20,751 nucleotides of DNA from an uncultured Candidatus Saccharibacteria bacterium (GTDB lineage Bacteria > Patescibacteriota > Saccharimonadia > Saccharimonadales > Saccharimonadaceae): assembly GCA_948868795.1 (NCBI GenBank), contig CAQRDK010000015.1, forward strand, positions 1 through 20,751. The letters run 5' to 3'. The notes below the pieces were generated by a model. The model was not told the origin of the DNA and did no database searches. It worked only from the letters and a program-made list of their open reading frames with translations. This document shows positions 1 through 8,517 of this stretch, in pieces (within the stretch, counting starts at the first letter, position 1; each line of letters opens with the position of its first letter). Made by a program: the position numbers and the translations under genes.

Positions 1-17
1 AAGAACCTAACAATCCC

Positions 18-521
18 CTACTTAAAATCCACCATCTGAAACTTCCCCGTCTCCAGATATTTCTGATACGCCATAAGCAGCGTCCGCGTCGACTCCGTCA
101 AATCCATCTCGAAAGCCTCCTCAAGCGTCACCCATTTCGTCTCCGGAATCTCCTCCTTATCTGTCTGCTCGACCTCCTTCTCCCACGACCGCACCACAAA
201 GCACAGCGTAAACGGCTGCGTCGTCCCGTCCTGATAATGAAAGATCCGCTCCGGACCCGACATCGCCGCAAAAGGCTCCAAATCCTCCTCTCGCGCAATA
301 ATCCCTGCCTCCTCTTCCAACTCATGTAGCACCGCAGTCTGCCAAGTATCCCCGTATTCTGCATGTCCACCGACCGAGGCCCAGCCGTTCACATGTGGCG
401 CATAAACCAACTTTACCTCACTCTTCTCGTTCGTCACCACCGCATCCACCGTCACCGTCAAAATCCTCATATCTCCCGCCTTCTGCCTCAACCGCCACAT
501 ATAAGACCCTACATAGCTCAT
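18..521 (-). CDS. NUDIX hydrolase, substrate unknown
   Basis: A 167-residue protein of the NUDIX fold, a family that hydrolyses nucleoside diphosphates linked to another moiety (damaged or excess nucleotides, sugar nucleotides and similar). The Nudix box lies at residues 52-74, reading GHAEYGD, seven residues, then HELEEEAGI. The helix glutamates that bind metal (E69-E71) are present, but two usual positions are changed: the first Glu is Asp58 and the Arg before the conserved Glu is His66. The start is well supported by a Shine-Dalgarno AAGGAGGT seven bases upstream. It diverges from the DUF2726 gene and their promoters overlap. The stop is TAG. The family call is firm; the substrate cannot be read from the sequence. 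Confidence 0.9.
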   Translation of the reverse strand: MSYVGSYMWRLRQKAGDMRILTVTVDAVVTNEKSEVKLVYAPHVNGWASVGGHAEYGDTWQTAVLHELEEEAGIIAREEDLEPFAAMSGPERIFHYQDGTTQPFTLCFVVRSWEKEVEQTDKEEIPETKWVTLEEAFEMDLTESTRTLLMAYQKYLETGKFQMVDFK

Positions 522-539
522 TAAAACCTCCTTTCCCCT

Positions 540-567
540 ATTATATCACACCTATACCTCTTGCCAA
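540..567 (-). promoter_or_regulatory. Promoter of the NUDIX gene
   Basis: On the minus strand: -35 TTGGCA (562-567), 16-bp spacer, -10 TATAAT (540-545) preceded by TGA, giving an extended -10. Its -35 lies on top of the -35 of the divergent promoter. Confidence 0.75.
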
Positions 568-589
568 AAATCCCCTTTCATGCTAAAAT
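561..589 (+). promoter_or_regulatory. Promoter of the DUF2726 gene
   Basis: On the plus strand: -35 TTGCCA (561-566), 17-bp spacer, extended -10 TGCTAAAAT (581-589). The predicted start is near 596, only about five bases before a terminator-like hairpin. Confidence 0.65.
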
Positions 590-600
590 ACTACTATCTA

Positions 601-625
601 GTGGAGCGTCAATGCTCCACTTTTT
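601..625 (+). terminator. Promoter-proximal terminator-like hairpin
   Basis: A perfect 7-bp stem GTGGAGC / GCTCCAC with a 6-nt loop, followed by TTTTT. No plus-strand gene lies upstream, so it can only act on the transcript that starts near 596, about 100 bases before the DUF2726 start codon. That makes it a candidate attenuator rather than an end-of-gene terminator. Confidence 0.6.
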
Positions 626-701
626 AGTTAAATAAGCATAACCGCAAGCAAAGTTAAATAACCCTAATCAACAAACTTAGCCGCAAAAAACAATAATCAT
701 C

Positions 702-1562
702 ATGGAAGCCTTCATCGAAGAATACCTCAGCCCCGACAAGATTTTCATCACCGTCGCCGTGCTTGCGACGCTATCTCTCTTTTTGGTCTCCGTTCTTGCC
801 GGCGTCAGCATCCGCCGCCGCGCCCGCGACGAGCTGGAACGCTGCCGTTATCGCCCCCGCAAACACCTCATGGTCGGCGCCGAAAAAGCCTGCTTCCAAC
901 TCTTGAACGACCTCTTCGGCCAGCGTTTCTACGTCATCCCTGGCGTCGCCCTTTCTTCCCTCTTAAGCCACAAAGTCGGGCTCCAAGATCGCCGCGCCGC
1001 CTACAACTTCATCAAGGATAAAACCGTCGATTTCGTCCTCTGCAACCAACGCACCCTTCGCCCCGTCTGCGCCGTCAAACTCGAAGACGAAAAGTCCAAA
1101 AAACCCGACAAAACCCCTGGCGCCAGCCCCGAAGACATGGCCAAATTCTTCAAATCCGCCCGCATCCCCTTCGTCTACCTCCGCGAACCGACGAAAATCA
1201 CCCGCACCCGCGTCATCGACGAGTTTTCCCGCGTCATCTACGAAACCAGCACCATGAAACCCCTCCCCCGCGGCCGCCGCAAGAAAACCGCGAATGACAC
1301 TCCAGCGACCTACAAAACACGCCAGAAAAAGTCCACGGACGACCTCGACGCCACTCCTAAACGCAAAAAATCCACCCGCAACACTGGCGCCGCTCCCGCA
1401 TCCTCCGCCGCAGAAACCGCCTCATCCGTCGCCAAAATCCCCACTCCCGCAACCCCCAAATCTACCAAATCCACCCCGAAAAAATCCTCCGCCAAGTCAA
1501 AAGCCTACGACGATTACGAGGACGACATCTCCGACGAAGAGCTCGAGAAATACTTTGAATAA
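702..1562 (+). CDS. Membrane-anchored DUF2726-like protein
   Basis: A 286-residue protein with one N-terminal membrane segment (about 14-35) followed by RRRAR, so the rest should be cytoplasmic. Residues about 50-180 resemble DUF2726, a domain often grouped with restriction-endonuclease-like folds; the stretch VDFVLC...PVCAVKLED (D110, K126, E128) has the spacing of a D...(E/K)xK nuclease core. Nuclease activity is inference. Residues about 185-270 are Lys/Ser/Thr/Pro/Ala-rich low complexity, and the last 18 are acidic, suggesting nucleic-acid contact plus autoinhibition or a partner site. No clear Shine-Dalgarno precedes this ATG, so the exact start is less certain than the frame. It is the only complete plus-strand gene in the window. 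Confidence 0.75.
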   Translation: MEAFIEEYLSPDKIFITVAVLATLSLFLVSVLAGVSIRRRARDELERCRYRPRKHLMVGAEKACFQLLNDLFGQRFYVIPGVALSSLLSHKVGLQDRRAAYNFIKDKTVDFVLCNQRTLRPVCAVKLEDEKSKKPDKTPGASPEDMAKFFKSARIPFVYLREPTKITRTRVIDEFSRVIYETSTMKPLPRGRRKKTANDTPATYKTRQKKSTDDLDATPKRKKSTRNTGAAPASSAAETASSVAKIPTPATPKSTKSTPKKSSAKSKAYDDYEDDISDEELEKYFE

Positions 1563-1599
1563 CCCGCCAAAAGCCAGATAAACAACAGACAAACCACAA

Positions 1600-1625
1600 G
1601 AAATCGCCCTCGAAAGGGCGATTTC
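1600..1625. terminator. Hairpin between convergent genes, likely bidirectional terminator
   Basis: A perfect 11-bp inverted repeat, GAAATCGCCCT and AGGGCGATTTC, around a 4-base loop. It sits between the end of the DUF2726 gene and the end of rpsA, which converge. Tails are only moderately T-rich (better on the minus strand), so termination strength is uncertain. A second repeat, TTTGGGC / GCCCAAA (1674-1698), lies closer to the rpsA stop. Confidence 0.5.
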
Positions 1626-1713
1626 CGCGCGACTGCCAGGATGGCACCGTAACTGCCGCTGAGACCGACCAGATTTGGGCCAGTCAAACCAGCCCAAACC
1701 CAATCAAGCCCCG

Positions 1714-2775
1714 TTATTTTACGATCGTAAGTGAAATCTTGCGACCGTCTTTGTCAATATCAAGAATCTTGAAATTCTTGCGTTCGTTCAGCGTGAAGAC
1801 CTTTTCAGGATCAACATCGTTGCCGTTCCCAAGTTCAGAAACATGCACCAAAGCTTCAACCGCTGGAGAAATCTGTACGAAAGCACCAAACGGCGTAATC
1901 CGAGTAATCGTACCCTCGACTTCGTCGCCGCGCTTCAAATTCTCTACCTCAGAAAGCCACGGATCTTCCGTCAGCTGCTTCATCGAAAGTGACAAGCGCT
2001 CTTTGTCGATCGCGATAATCTTCGCATCGACCGTCTCGCCAACCTTCACATAATCAGATGGATTGTTCACACGCTCCCAAGAAATCTCAGAAATATGAAT
2101 CAAACCTTCAACTCCGTCAACGTTCACAAACGCACCGAAGTCCACCACGCCAGTCACCACGCCTTTCACGACGTCGCCGACATGAAGCTCAGCGAAACGC
2201 TCTGCAAGGCCATCCTTGACGGCTTCCTTCTCGGAGAAAATCAACTTATTATCTTTGCGGTTCGCATCCAAGATGCGCACTTTCATCGGCTTGCCGACCA
2301 ATGAATTCAAACGCTGCAAGATTTCATCTTTGTCTGCCGAGCCAACCCGCGGATAGTGCTCCGCCGAAAGCTGAGAAACCGGCAAGAAACCGCGAATCCC
2401 TTCATATTCAGCCAAGAGGCCACCACGGTTCGCGTCGAATGGAGTCACCTCAATCACTTCAGCGCCATCAAGACGAGCCTGGATTTCATCCCAGCCCTTC
2501 TCTTTCGCAGCCTTGCGAAGCGACAGAAGAATGCTACCATCCCCCATTTCCGCCTCAATCACCGAAGCGGTCACTTCGTCCCCGACGTTCAAGTTCCGCG
2601 CGAACGAAACCTCACGACGAGGTACCACACCGACACCGCGCGCGCCAAGATCAATCAAGATCTCGTGCTTGCGCATTGACAAGACGTGCCCGGTCACCGT
2701 CTCCCCCACAACTGCCCGCTTGATGCCCTCGGCACCTTCCAGCAGTTCATCCATTGTTAATTTGGCATTTGCCAT
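1714..2775 (-). CDS. rpsA: Ribosomal protein S1, four S1 domains
   Basis: A 353-residue protein with four S1 RNA-binding repeats at about residues 21-88, 103-183 (most divergent), 198-266 and 281-351. Repeats 3 and 4 carry the classic cores VVDFGAFVNVDGVEGLIHISE and ITPFGAFVQI...ALVHVSEL. S1 helps the 30S subunit bind mRNA; four domains is the short form, compared with six in Escherichia coli. A purine-rich GAAAGGA lies 13 bases before the ATG, somewhat far for a Shine-Dalgarno. The gene is single, with its own promoter and a structured leader of about 185 nt, which fits the autoregulation known for S1 in other bacteria. The family call is secure. Confidence 0.92.
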   Translation of the reverse strand: MANAKLTMDELLEGAEGIKRAVVGETVTGHVLSMRKHEILIDLGARGVGVVPRREVSFARNLNVGDEVTASVIEAEMGDGSILLSLRKAAKEKGWDEIQARLDGAEVIEVTPFDANRGGLLAEYEGIRGFLPVSQLSAEHYPRVGSADKDEILQRLNSLVGKPMKVRILDANRKDNKLIFSEKEAVKDGLAERFAELHVGDVVKGVVTGVVDFGAFVNVDGVEGLIHISEISWERVNNPSDYVKVGETVDAKIIAIDKERLSLSMKQLTEDPWLSEVENLKRGDEVEGTITRITPFGAFVQISPAVEALVHVSELGNGNDVDPEKVFTLNERKNFKILDIDKDGRKISLTIVK

Positions 2776-2798
2776 ATAATTATATAATCCTTTCTTCA

Positions 2799-2950
2799 GG
2801 CCCGTTCAAGCACCCACTCAAACCCGCGAGAATACAAAGCTTATGCTAACTTATTCGCAAACAACTTATAAACAACTCTGAAAACTTCCAAAAGTCTCGT
2901 AACTTATCTAAAAGTAGTTTTCTCGCAGTTTCAGTACTCTTGAACGAGCC
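2799..2950 (-). promoter_or_regulatory. Structured rpsA 5' leader
   Basis: Two distant segments are complementary over 12 bp with one G-U: GGCCCGTTCAAG (2799-2810) and CTTGAACGAGCC (2939-2950), written on the plus strand. In the transcript the first arm starts about 9 nt from the 5' end and the second lies just before the ribosome-binding region, closing a loop of about 128 nt. A candidate site for S1 autoregulation. The loop contains the 13-bp motif AACTGCGAGAAAA. Confidence 0.55.
2918..2930 (-). repeat. Leader motif AACTGCGAGAAAA, copy 1 (rpsA)
   Basis: First of three exact 13-bp copies, all non-coding and all in 5' leaders on the minus strand. Here it begins about 30 nt after the predicted transcription start. 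Confidence 0.5.
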
Positions 2951-2965
2951 CAAAATCTACTTATA

Positions 2966-2994
2966 ATTATATCAAACTTTTCCGCCTCTGTCTA
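2966..2994 (-). promoter_or_regulatory. Promoter of rpsA
   Basis: -35 TAGACA (2989-2994), 17-bp spacer, -10 TATAAT (2966-2971) preceded by TGA. It overlaps the last base region of the neighbouring large surface-protein gene only slightly, so rpsA has its own unit. Confidence 0.8.
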
Positions 2995-2997
2995 TAT

Positions 2998-5900
2998 CTA
3001 ACGCCGCCGGTTATTCACCATCGCCGCTCCAGTCCCAGCCACGACAACCGCCACAATTCCGCCCAACACCCACCAAGCTGGTCGTGTATACCAAGGTCTG
3101 TCCGCCGTAGAATCCTTATCCTCCTTCTGCGCTTCGTCAGCATCGGTCTTCTTCGGTTCATCCTCATAGTCAAACAGATAATCTCCCGGCACCGGATTCT
3201 TGATCACGATATGCGTATCATCTACCCGTTCAAACTCTACCTTTTCCGTCGTTCCGTCGTCTTTCACGATATAAACCGCCTCTAGCTTTTTCCCAGCCTT
3301 AACCGTAATCGTCACTTCCGTCGGTCGCTCTTCCGAAATTTCCCCATTCTCCGTCACAAACTCTAGCTTATAAAACTCGCTATTCGTTCCGAACTGGTTC
3401 TTTTGCGCCTGATTCAGGATCAACGGTCTATTCTGCACCTTCGTTCCCTCCGGCAAGCCCGCCGCCTCGACCGTCAAGCTACCGCCCGTTCCCGAAGAAG
3501 AGCTCCCGCCCGTCGACCCAGAATTATTATCCGCAACTTCCGTTCTATCACCAGCCCCAGTTCCGTTACTAACCCCGCCAGTCCAACCACTATTCCCAGT
3601 CTGCGACCCGCCAGCTTGGTTTCCACCCGTCTGCCCCGGCACGTTCGGTCGATTCGGGTTCTCTGGATAATCCGAAATATCCGGCTCTTCCGGCCAATTC
3701 GGCACCTCTGGATTATCAGGAGTGTCTGGCTGCTCTGGCTTGTCTGGATCTGGCACATCTGGCTGTTCTGGGTTATCTGGTTGCTCCGACTTCTTAATCC
3801 AATCCACCGTCGCTACTGCCGTCGCCCGGTTCCCCGCCTCATCGCGATACTCGAAGACAAACTCCCCGTTCTCCGTGAACCGATATTCGTTCGACCCGCC
3901 ATTATTCGTCACAATCGGCTCCTCACCATACTGATAGCCATTCTCATCATACATCTCATCGTCGTCATCCCCGCCATAACCCTCCCCGAGCAAATCATTC
4001 AGAGTATCGTCATCAATCTCCGGCGTATCTGGATCTGGATTATCCTCAATCAAATCCGGCTCGCGGTCCACCTTCACCAGCCGCGCCACCACTTCCCCGT
4101 CCGTCACTTCGCGCGGGCTATACTCGATCTCCACCTTCGGCGCCGCTTTATCAATCCAATGCACAATTACCGTCGTGCTACCTCGGTTCCCCGCTGCGTC
4201 CTCATACTCAAAAGTAAACTCGCCATTGCGCATGAATAGATAAGTAAACGGATCCAGACTATCTTTATCTCCGCTCATCTCATCCCCCTCTAAAGAAGTG
4301 CCGCTTTCGACGCCGCCCATTCCGCCAGCATCCGGATTTGGCGCCACCGCTTCATAATCGTCGCCATCTTCAACCTGGAGACCATTATTCAAAATCTTAA
4401 TCTGCGACCCTTCCGGGAAAACTAGCTTCGCACTCACGCTCCGATTTACTTTGCGCGACCCGCCGCAATCCACTTCTTCCACATTTTCCGCCCCGCTATC
4501 GTTCACGCAAGTAAACACCACTTCCGGCGCCGCAATCGCCCGGCTAATCCAGTCCACCTTCGCAATCGCCTGCCCAACTTCCCCATTACTATCCCTGAAA
4601 GTAAACGTAAATTCGCCGTTCTCTGTGAACCGATAAGTATATGGATCTCCAGTATTCGTTGTCGAAGTCACCTCAATTTCCGTACTTGGATTCACCAACC
4701 GCGCAATCACATCCCCGTTCGTCGGTGTCATCGTACTATAAGCCACACTCGCCGTCGGTTCCGTCTTATTTGTCCGATCTTCATAGAAGTTAAACATCTT
4801 CGCCGCAATGAAACTCCCCGTCGCCGCCGTAGTCTGTCGCCCCTTAATCACTAGATAAGTCACATTCTTCACCGGCTGATACTCCCACTCGCCGTCCTCG
4901 TTCTTCGTCGCAAACTCGAAGTTCCGCACCGCCGAGTTATCAACATTCGGCCATGCCGACTGGCAAATCACTTCTGACGCATCGCAGTTATTCGAAATCT
5001 GTCCCGCCAACACAAAATCTTCCGTCGTCAACTCATTATACGGCTTATCTGAAGTTGTCACATAGAAATCCGCCTGCAAAATCCGTCCATTCCCGCCTGC
5101 CGCCGGAACGTATTCAATCGCCGAAAGATCTACCTTATGATCAAACTTAATTGCAATCCACCGTTCCCTATCGCTTGCATTCCAAGCCGAATGCCACCGC
5201 GTGTTAATATTCCCGTCAATCGCATAAATCGCATTCCCGTTTTGGTTTCCTCCTGTCGCCTGGCTCGAAACTCCCGCAATCGACAAGTGCGACACCGCCA
5301 CATACTTCCTATATTCCTCGTCCGTATTCGGCGTAAACACGAAATCCTGCGACGCCTCGCTCGGTAGCCGCGTCCCCGTCGCGCCGACCCGCACCTGAAT
5401 CGTTACATTCCCAATCCTCTGCGGCGACGACTCTTTATACGACACCCACTCGCCTTCATGACGCTCGCCATTCTCGTCCGTCGTCACCTCGCGCCACTCC
5501 ATCGTCATATCGACTCCGACTACGCGATTCTCAAGGTCATTCCCATACAGCGTCGACGGCACCGTCGCTTGCGTAATATCAATCGTATAAATATTCCCAT
5601 CCCGTGGCACGCCTTGCACATGTACCTTAATATCTGTATCAACTCCAATCTGTGCAATCTCTTCATCAGTCAGCTTAATCCCCTTCTCAGTAATCCAGCC
5701 ATTACCGTCCGCCCCAACCGTCCAAGTTTTTCCTCCGTCCAAGCTATACTCCCATGCCGCGCTACTCGCAATATACTTCGACCCCAGCTTCAGCCACCCC
5801 GCCGTGCCCTCATCGCCATCAAACGAGAACGTCGCCACCTGATTGTCCAATCGACCCAGCAGATACTTCCCCATCAAATTCGTCAAACTTCCCTGCAAAT

Positions 5901-8148
5901 AATAGCCCGTATTGATCTCGCTCGCACTCGTATTCGCTGCCCATTCCAACGTCTCCGTCAAAATCATCTCTGTCGCGATATTATATCCCGCCGCCTCTTG
6001 CTCGTTCGTCGGAATCTGCGCAATAATCGTCCTAAGCAGGTCATAAACCGGCACCGGATACCGCTTCATATTCTCCGCCAACTTCTTCGCGAGCGCAAAC
6101 CATTCCTCATAAATATTCGCATTCCCGTTAATCGCCCCAGTTTTCGCCTGTGCAACATAATTCGCAACCAGCCCATACCAAGCATCAAAGTTCATATCAA
6201 GCTTCTCGAGTGCCTGCTCATAAATTTGCGCCTGCTTCACCAAATCATCACCATAAATATCCGCCGTCCGCACCAAAATCTGCGAATCCTCATACTTGTC
6301 AAACTGATTCAACGCCGCCTGCGCCATCGGGATATAACTCCCCTGATACGCATACCGCTTCCCGTTCATCAACCCATACGTCGACCCAGTCGCGCCCCAG
6401 TTATTCAGCTGTCGCACCTGATGATAAGTCTGAATGTTCGTATAACCCGTGAAGTTCGTCATCGCCCAGCCGCTCACATCGTTCGTCAGCGCCCATTGCC
6501 CGACCCCGTCCGCATTCTGGCTATAATTCATATACGCCACGTGCCCCGGCTGACCAACCGTCGTACTCGGCAACCCATACGCCGCCTGCATGTTCTGACC
6601 GAAGTTAGAAATCTGCCAACACACCCCGCCGTAACGATGAATCATCCAAAGGTGCGGCGCATTTGCCTCAAACCCAATCAAATAATTCCCAGAAATCGTT
6701 TTGTCCCCGCTCCCGTCATACGCCGACCCCTGCAACTTATACTTATCAATCAACACTTGTTGCTCCGCCGGATCCGTCGGATAGTTCTGCGCATACCAAT
6801 AATGGTTACCAATGCTCACATACGGCAATGGCGGATAAGTGTAAGCGCCCTTATTCACCGTCGGCAACCAATCCCGCATCCACTCAATTTCATCATCCCC
6901 AGTTTCCGTCGCCATCACATATCGCATCTCCTCAACCTCAAGGTTCTCAAACACCTTCCGGTTCAGCTTCCCCTCGACCAGATACATCCGCTTATACACC
7001 CAATACCGATCCAGCGGCCGCGAAATGTTCGGACTATCCGCGCCCCCCGCAATCGCCCCAGTATCCCGAATCCAGAACCGCACCTGTTGCGAATGCGTCA
7101 GCGACAGCGCAATAATCATCCTCTGATACAATTCCTTCCGCTTCCGCCCCGGATACTCAAACATCGGCTGATTATCTTTCAAATCCGTATCCTTAAACTC
7201 CTGATACAGTTCATTCAAAACCTGCAACGACTGCAAATAAGTCCCCGACGGCTTCCCGCCCGTCGTATACATCCTAAGCACATCCAGATTATTATACAGC
7301 CACTCTAGCGTCTCCCGGTTCTCCGCACTCTCCAAAATAAACTGCGTCATGGTATATTGCCCCACATTCTTCATCAAATCCCGCCGCAGCACCATCAACT
7401 CATGCTCGTCACTCTCCGACACATTGAGGTCAATCTTCTTCAGCTCCGCATCAATCTCCTCCAGAGTATCCACCACGTACGGTTCATAATCCTCCTTCGC
7501 CATCTTCGCATCCGCCCACACAGAGTGATCCTGCCCATTGCTCCCGTTCGCATCCACCTGCAACCGTATAAACCGATACTCGCTCACGTCAATCCGCACA
7601 TAATCCGCTTCTTGCCCCGGCAGCATCACCTCATTTTCAGCATTGTACAAAACATCCCAATACTGCGAGCCCGTCAAACATTGCCCTTGCGCCACGCTCT
7701 CTTCATTCGACCCATACACCCAGAACCGCACCCCGTTCCCCGCCGTACTCGTCGTATTTAGCCCCACATACGCCGTGAAATAATCATAACCATTCTCACG
7801 CGCCCCGATCGCCTCCAAATCATAATACAAATTCGAGCTCGCATGCGCCCACAGCCCCTTATCGAACACTGCTGTCCCGCCGTCATGTTTCAAGCTAATC
7901 TTCGACCCGTTGCTCGCCTGGTCCCTCAAAAACGTCCCATACCCCACATTCGCCCGCACCGGATCTACGTCCGAGAGATACATAAACTGGTCGTCACCCC
8001 TCACCAACTCATCAAAGTCCACCGCCATATGACTCAAATCCGCCGCCATCGAACGCCACGCGAGCGGCCGAATCAGCGCCAGCCCCGCCACCGCAATCGC
8101 CGCCAACACAATAACTAGCTTATATTTCCGTCGTATTTGTTTTGACAT
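2998..8148 (-). CDS. Giant multidomain surface protein with transglutaminase-like core
   Basis: A 1716-residue protein. Residues about 9-27 form an N-terminal membrane or signal segment. Residues about 42-215 match an NPCBM carbohydrate-binding module. A central helical region holds a transglutaminase-like signature: Cys510 (GGVCWQIS), His536 (GQPGHVAYM) and Asp557 (WALTNDVSGW), the order and spacing of a Cys-His-Asp triad. Residues about 955-1120 look like F5/8 type C (AIDGNINTRWHS). Three Ig-like repeats share the core TENGEFTFEYRDEAGN (about 1130-1200, 1205-1332, 1336-1452). A Pro/Asp/Glu spacer (1455-1505) and a Gly/Ser stretch follow, then a small beta domain, one membrane helix (about 1692-1711) and a final NNRRR. 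No LPXTG motif is seen. An anchored, sugar-binding, possibly crosslinking or proteolytic host-contact protein is inference. The start has AGAGAGG about 11 bases upstream. Confidence 0.85.
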   Translation of the reverse strand: MSKQIRRKYKLVIVLAAIAVAGLALIRPLAWRSMAADLSHMAVDFDELVRGDDQFMYLSDVDPVRANVGYGTFLRDQASNGSKISLKHDGGTAVFDKGLWAHASSNLYYDLEAIGARENGYDYFTAYVGLNTTSTAGNGVRFWVYGSNEESVAQGQCLTGSQYWDVLYNAENEVMLPGQEADYVRIDVSEYRFIRLQVDANGSNGQDHSVWADAKMAKEDYEPYVVDTLEEIDAELKKIDLNVSESDEHELMVLRRDLMKNVGQYTMTQFILESAENRETLEWLYNNLDVLRMYTTGGKPSGTYLQSLQVLNELYQEFKDTDLKDNQPMFEYPGRKRKELYQRMIIALSLTHSQQVRFWIRDTGAIAGGADSPNISRPLDRYWVYKRMYLVEGKLNRKVFENLEVEEMRYVMATETGDDEIEWMRDWLPTVNKGAYTYPPLPYVSIGNHYWYAQNYPTDPAEQQVLIDKYKLQGSAYDGSGDKTISGNYLIGFEANAPHLWMIHRYGGVCWQISNFGQNMQAAYGLPSTTVGQPGHVAYMNYSQNADGVGQWALTNDVSGWAMTNFTGYTNIQTYHQVRQLNNWGATGSTYGLMNGKRYAYQGSYIPMAQAALNQFDKYEDSQILVRTADIYGDDLVKQAQIYEQALEKLDMNFDAWYGLVANYVAQAKTGAINGNANIYEEWFALAKKLAENMKRYPVPVYDLLRTIIAQIPTNEQEAAGYNIATEMILTETLEWAANTSASEINTGYYLQGSLTNLMGKYLLGRLDNQVATFSFDGDEGTAGWLKLGSKYIASSAAWEYSLDGGKTWTVGADGNGWITEKGIKLTDEEIAQIGVDTDIKVHVQGVPRDGNIYTIDITQATVPSTLYGNDLENRVVGVDMTMEWREVTTDENGERHEGEWVSYKESSPQRIGNVTIQVRVGATGTRLPSEASQDFVFTPNTDEEYRKYVAVSHLSIAGVSSQATGGNQNGNAIYAIDGNINTRWHSAWNASDRERWIAIKFDHKVDLSAIEYVPAAGGNGRILQADFYVTTSDKPYNELTTEDFVLAGQISNNCDASEVICQSAWPNVDNSAVRNFEFATKNEDGEWEYQPVKNVTYLVIKGRQTTAATGSFIAAKMFNFYEDRTNKTEPTASVAYSTMTPTNGDVIARLVNPSTEIEVTSTTNTGDPYTYRFTENGEFTFTFRDSNGEVGQAIAKVDWISRAIAAPEVVFTCVNDSGAENVEEVDCGGSRKVNRSVSAKLVFPEGSQIKILNNGLQVEDGDDYEAVAPNPDAGGMGGVESGTSLEGDEMSGDKDSLDPFTYLFMRNGEFTFEYEDAAGNRGSTTVIVHWIDKAAPKVEIEYSPREVTDGEVVARLVKVDREPDLIEDNPDPDTPEIDDDTLNDLLGEGYGGDDDDEMYDENGYQYGEEPIVTNNGGSNEYRFTENGEFVFEYRDEAGNRATAVATVDWIKKSEQPDNPEQPDVPDPDKPEQPDTPDNPEVPNWPEEPDISDYPENPNRPNVPGQTGGNQAGGSQTGNSGWTGGVSNGTGAGDRTEVADNNSGSTGGSSSSGTGGSLTVEAAGLPEGTKVQNRPLILNQAQKNQFGTNSEFYKLEFVTENGEISEERPTEVTITVKAGKKLEAVYIVKDDGTTEKVEFERVDDTHIVIKNPVPGDYLFDYEDEPKKTDADEAQKEDKDSTADRPWYTRPAWWVLGGIVAVVVAGTGAAMVNNRRR

Positions 8149-8204
8149 ATGAAATATGACCTCTCTTATAGACCTTCCTTTACGGCTTTTCAGCCATTTT
8201 CCTC

Positions 8205-8213
8205 ATTATAACA
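8205..8213 (-). promoter_or_regulatory. Extended -10 promoter of the giant surface protein
   Basis: TGTTATAAT on the minus strand, about 57 bases before the start codon; no good -35. A small GGCTGAAAAGCC hairpin lies in the leader (8184-8195). Confidence 0.55.
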
Positions 8214-8308
8214 CACGTTTTCTTCGCCGCGCAAGTCCGATTTAGTATGTAAATCTTTACTTTTAACTATAAGCATGATATACTGCTTATGTAAACCCGC
8301 TTCAAAAG

Positions 8309-8416
8309 TCTGTTTTTGAGCAAAACACTCTCCAATGCGGTCAGTTTTTGAATCAAACTTTCACGAGCAGCGGCCAGTTTTGAGCAAATCCATTTCTCAC
8401 AGCGGTCTATTTTTGA
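8309..8416. repeat. Four imperfect direct repeats, 32-33 bp period
   Basis: Cores on the plus strand: TCTGTTTTTGA (8309), TCAGTTTTTGA (8341), CCAGTTTTGA (8374) and TCTATTTTTGA (8406). The last three are preceded by GCGG. Spacing is 32, 33 and 32, close to three helical turns. The interleaved sequences differ. Unit length is not a multiple of three throughout, so it is unlikely to be a coding repeat. CRISPR is unlikely: the repeats are short and imperfect. Confidence 0.6.
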
Positions 8417-8517
8417 TACCCTCAAAACCACCTCCCACAACCCGAACAAATCACCCAAAACCGAACTTAAATCTCGCCTCGCCAGCCACCACCAGACGCC
8501 CATCCTTACCAGCCATC

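Noticed and set aside
5458..7308. A 616-codon plus-strand frame
   Set aside because: Antisense shadow of the giant surface protein: Arg/His/Pro-rich with no start signals.
8304..8416. CRISPR array
   Set aside because: Repeat cores are only about 11-15 bp and imperfect, spacers are 17-18 bp, and no cas genes are present.
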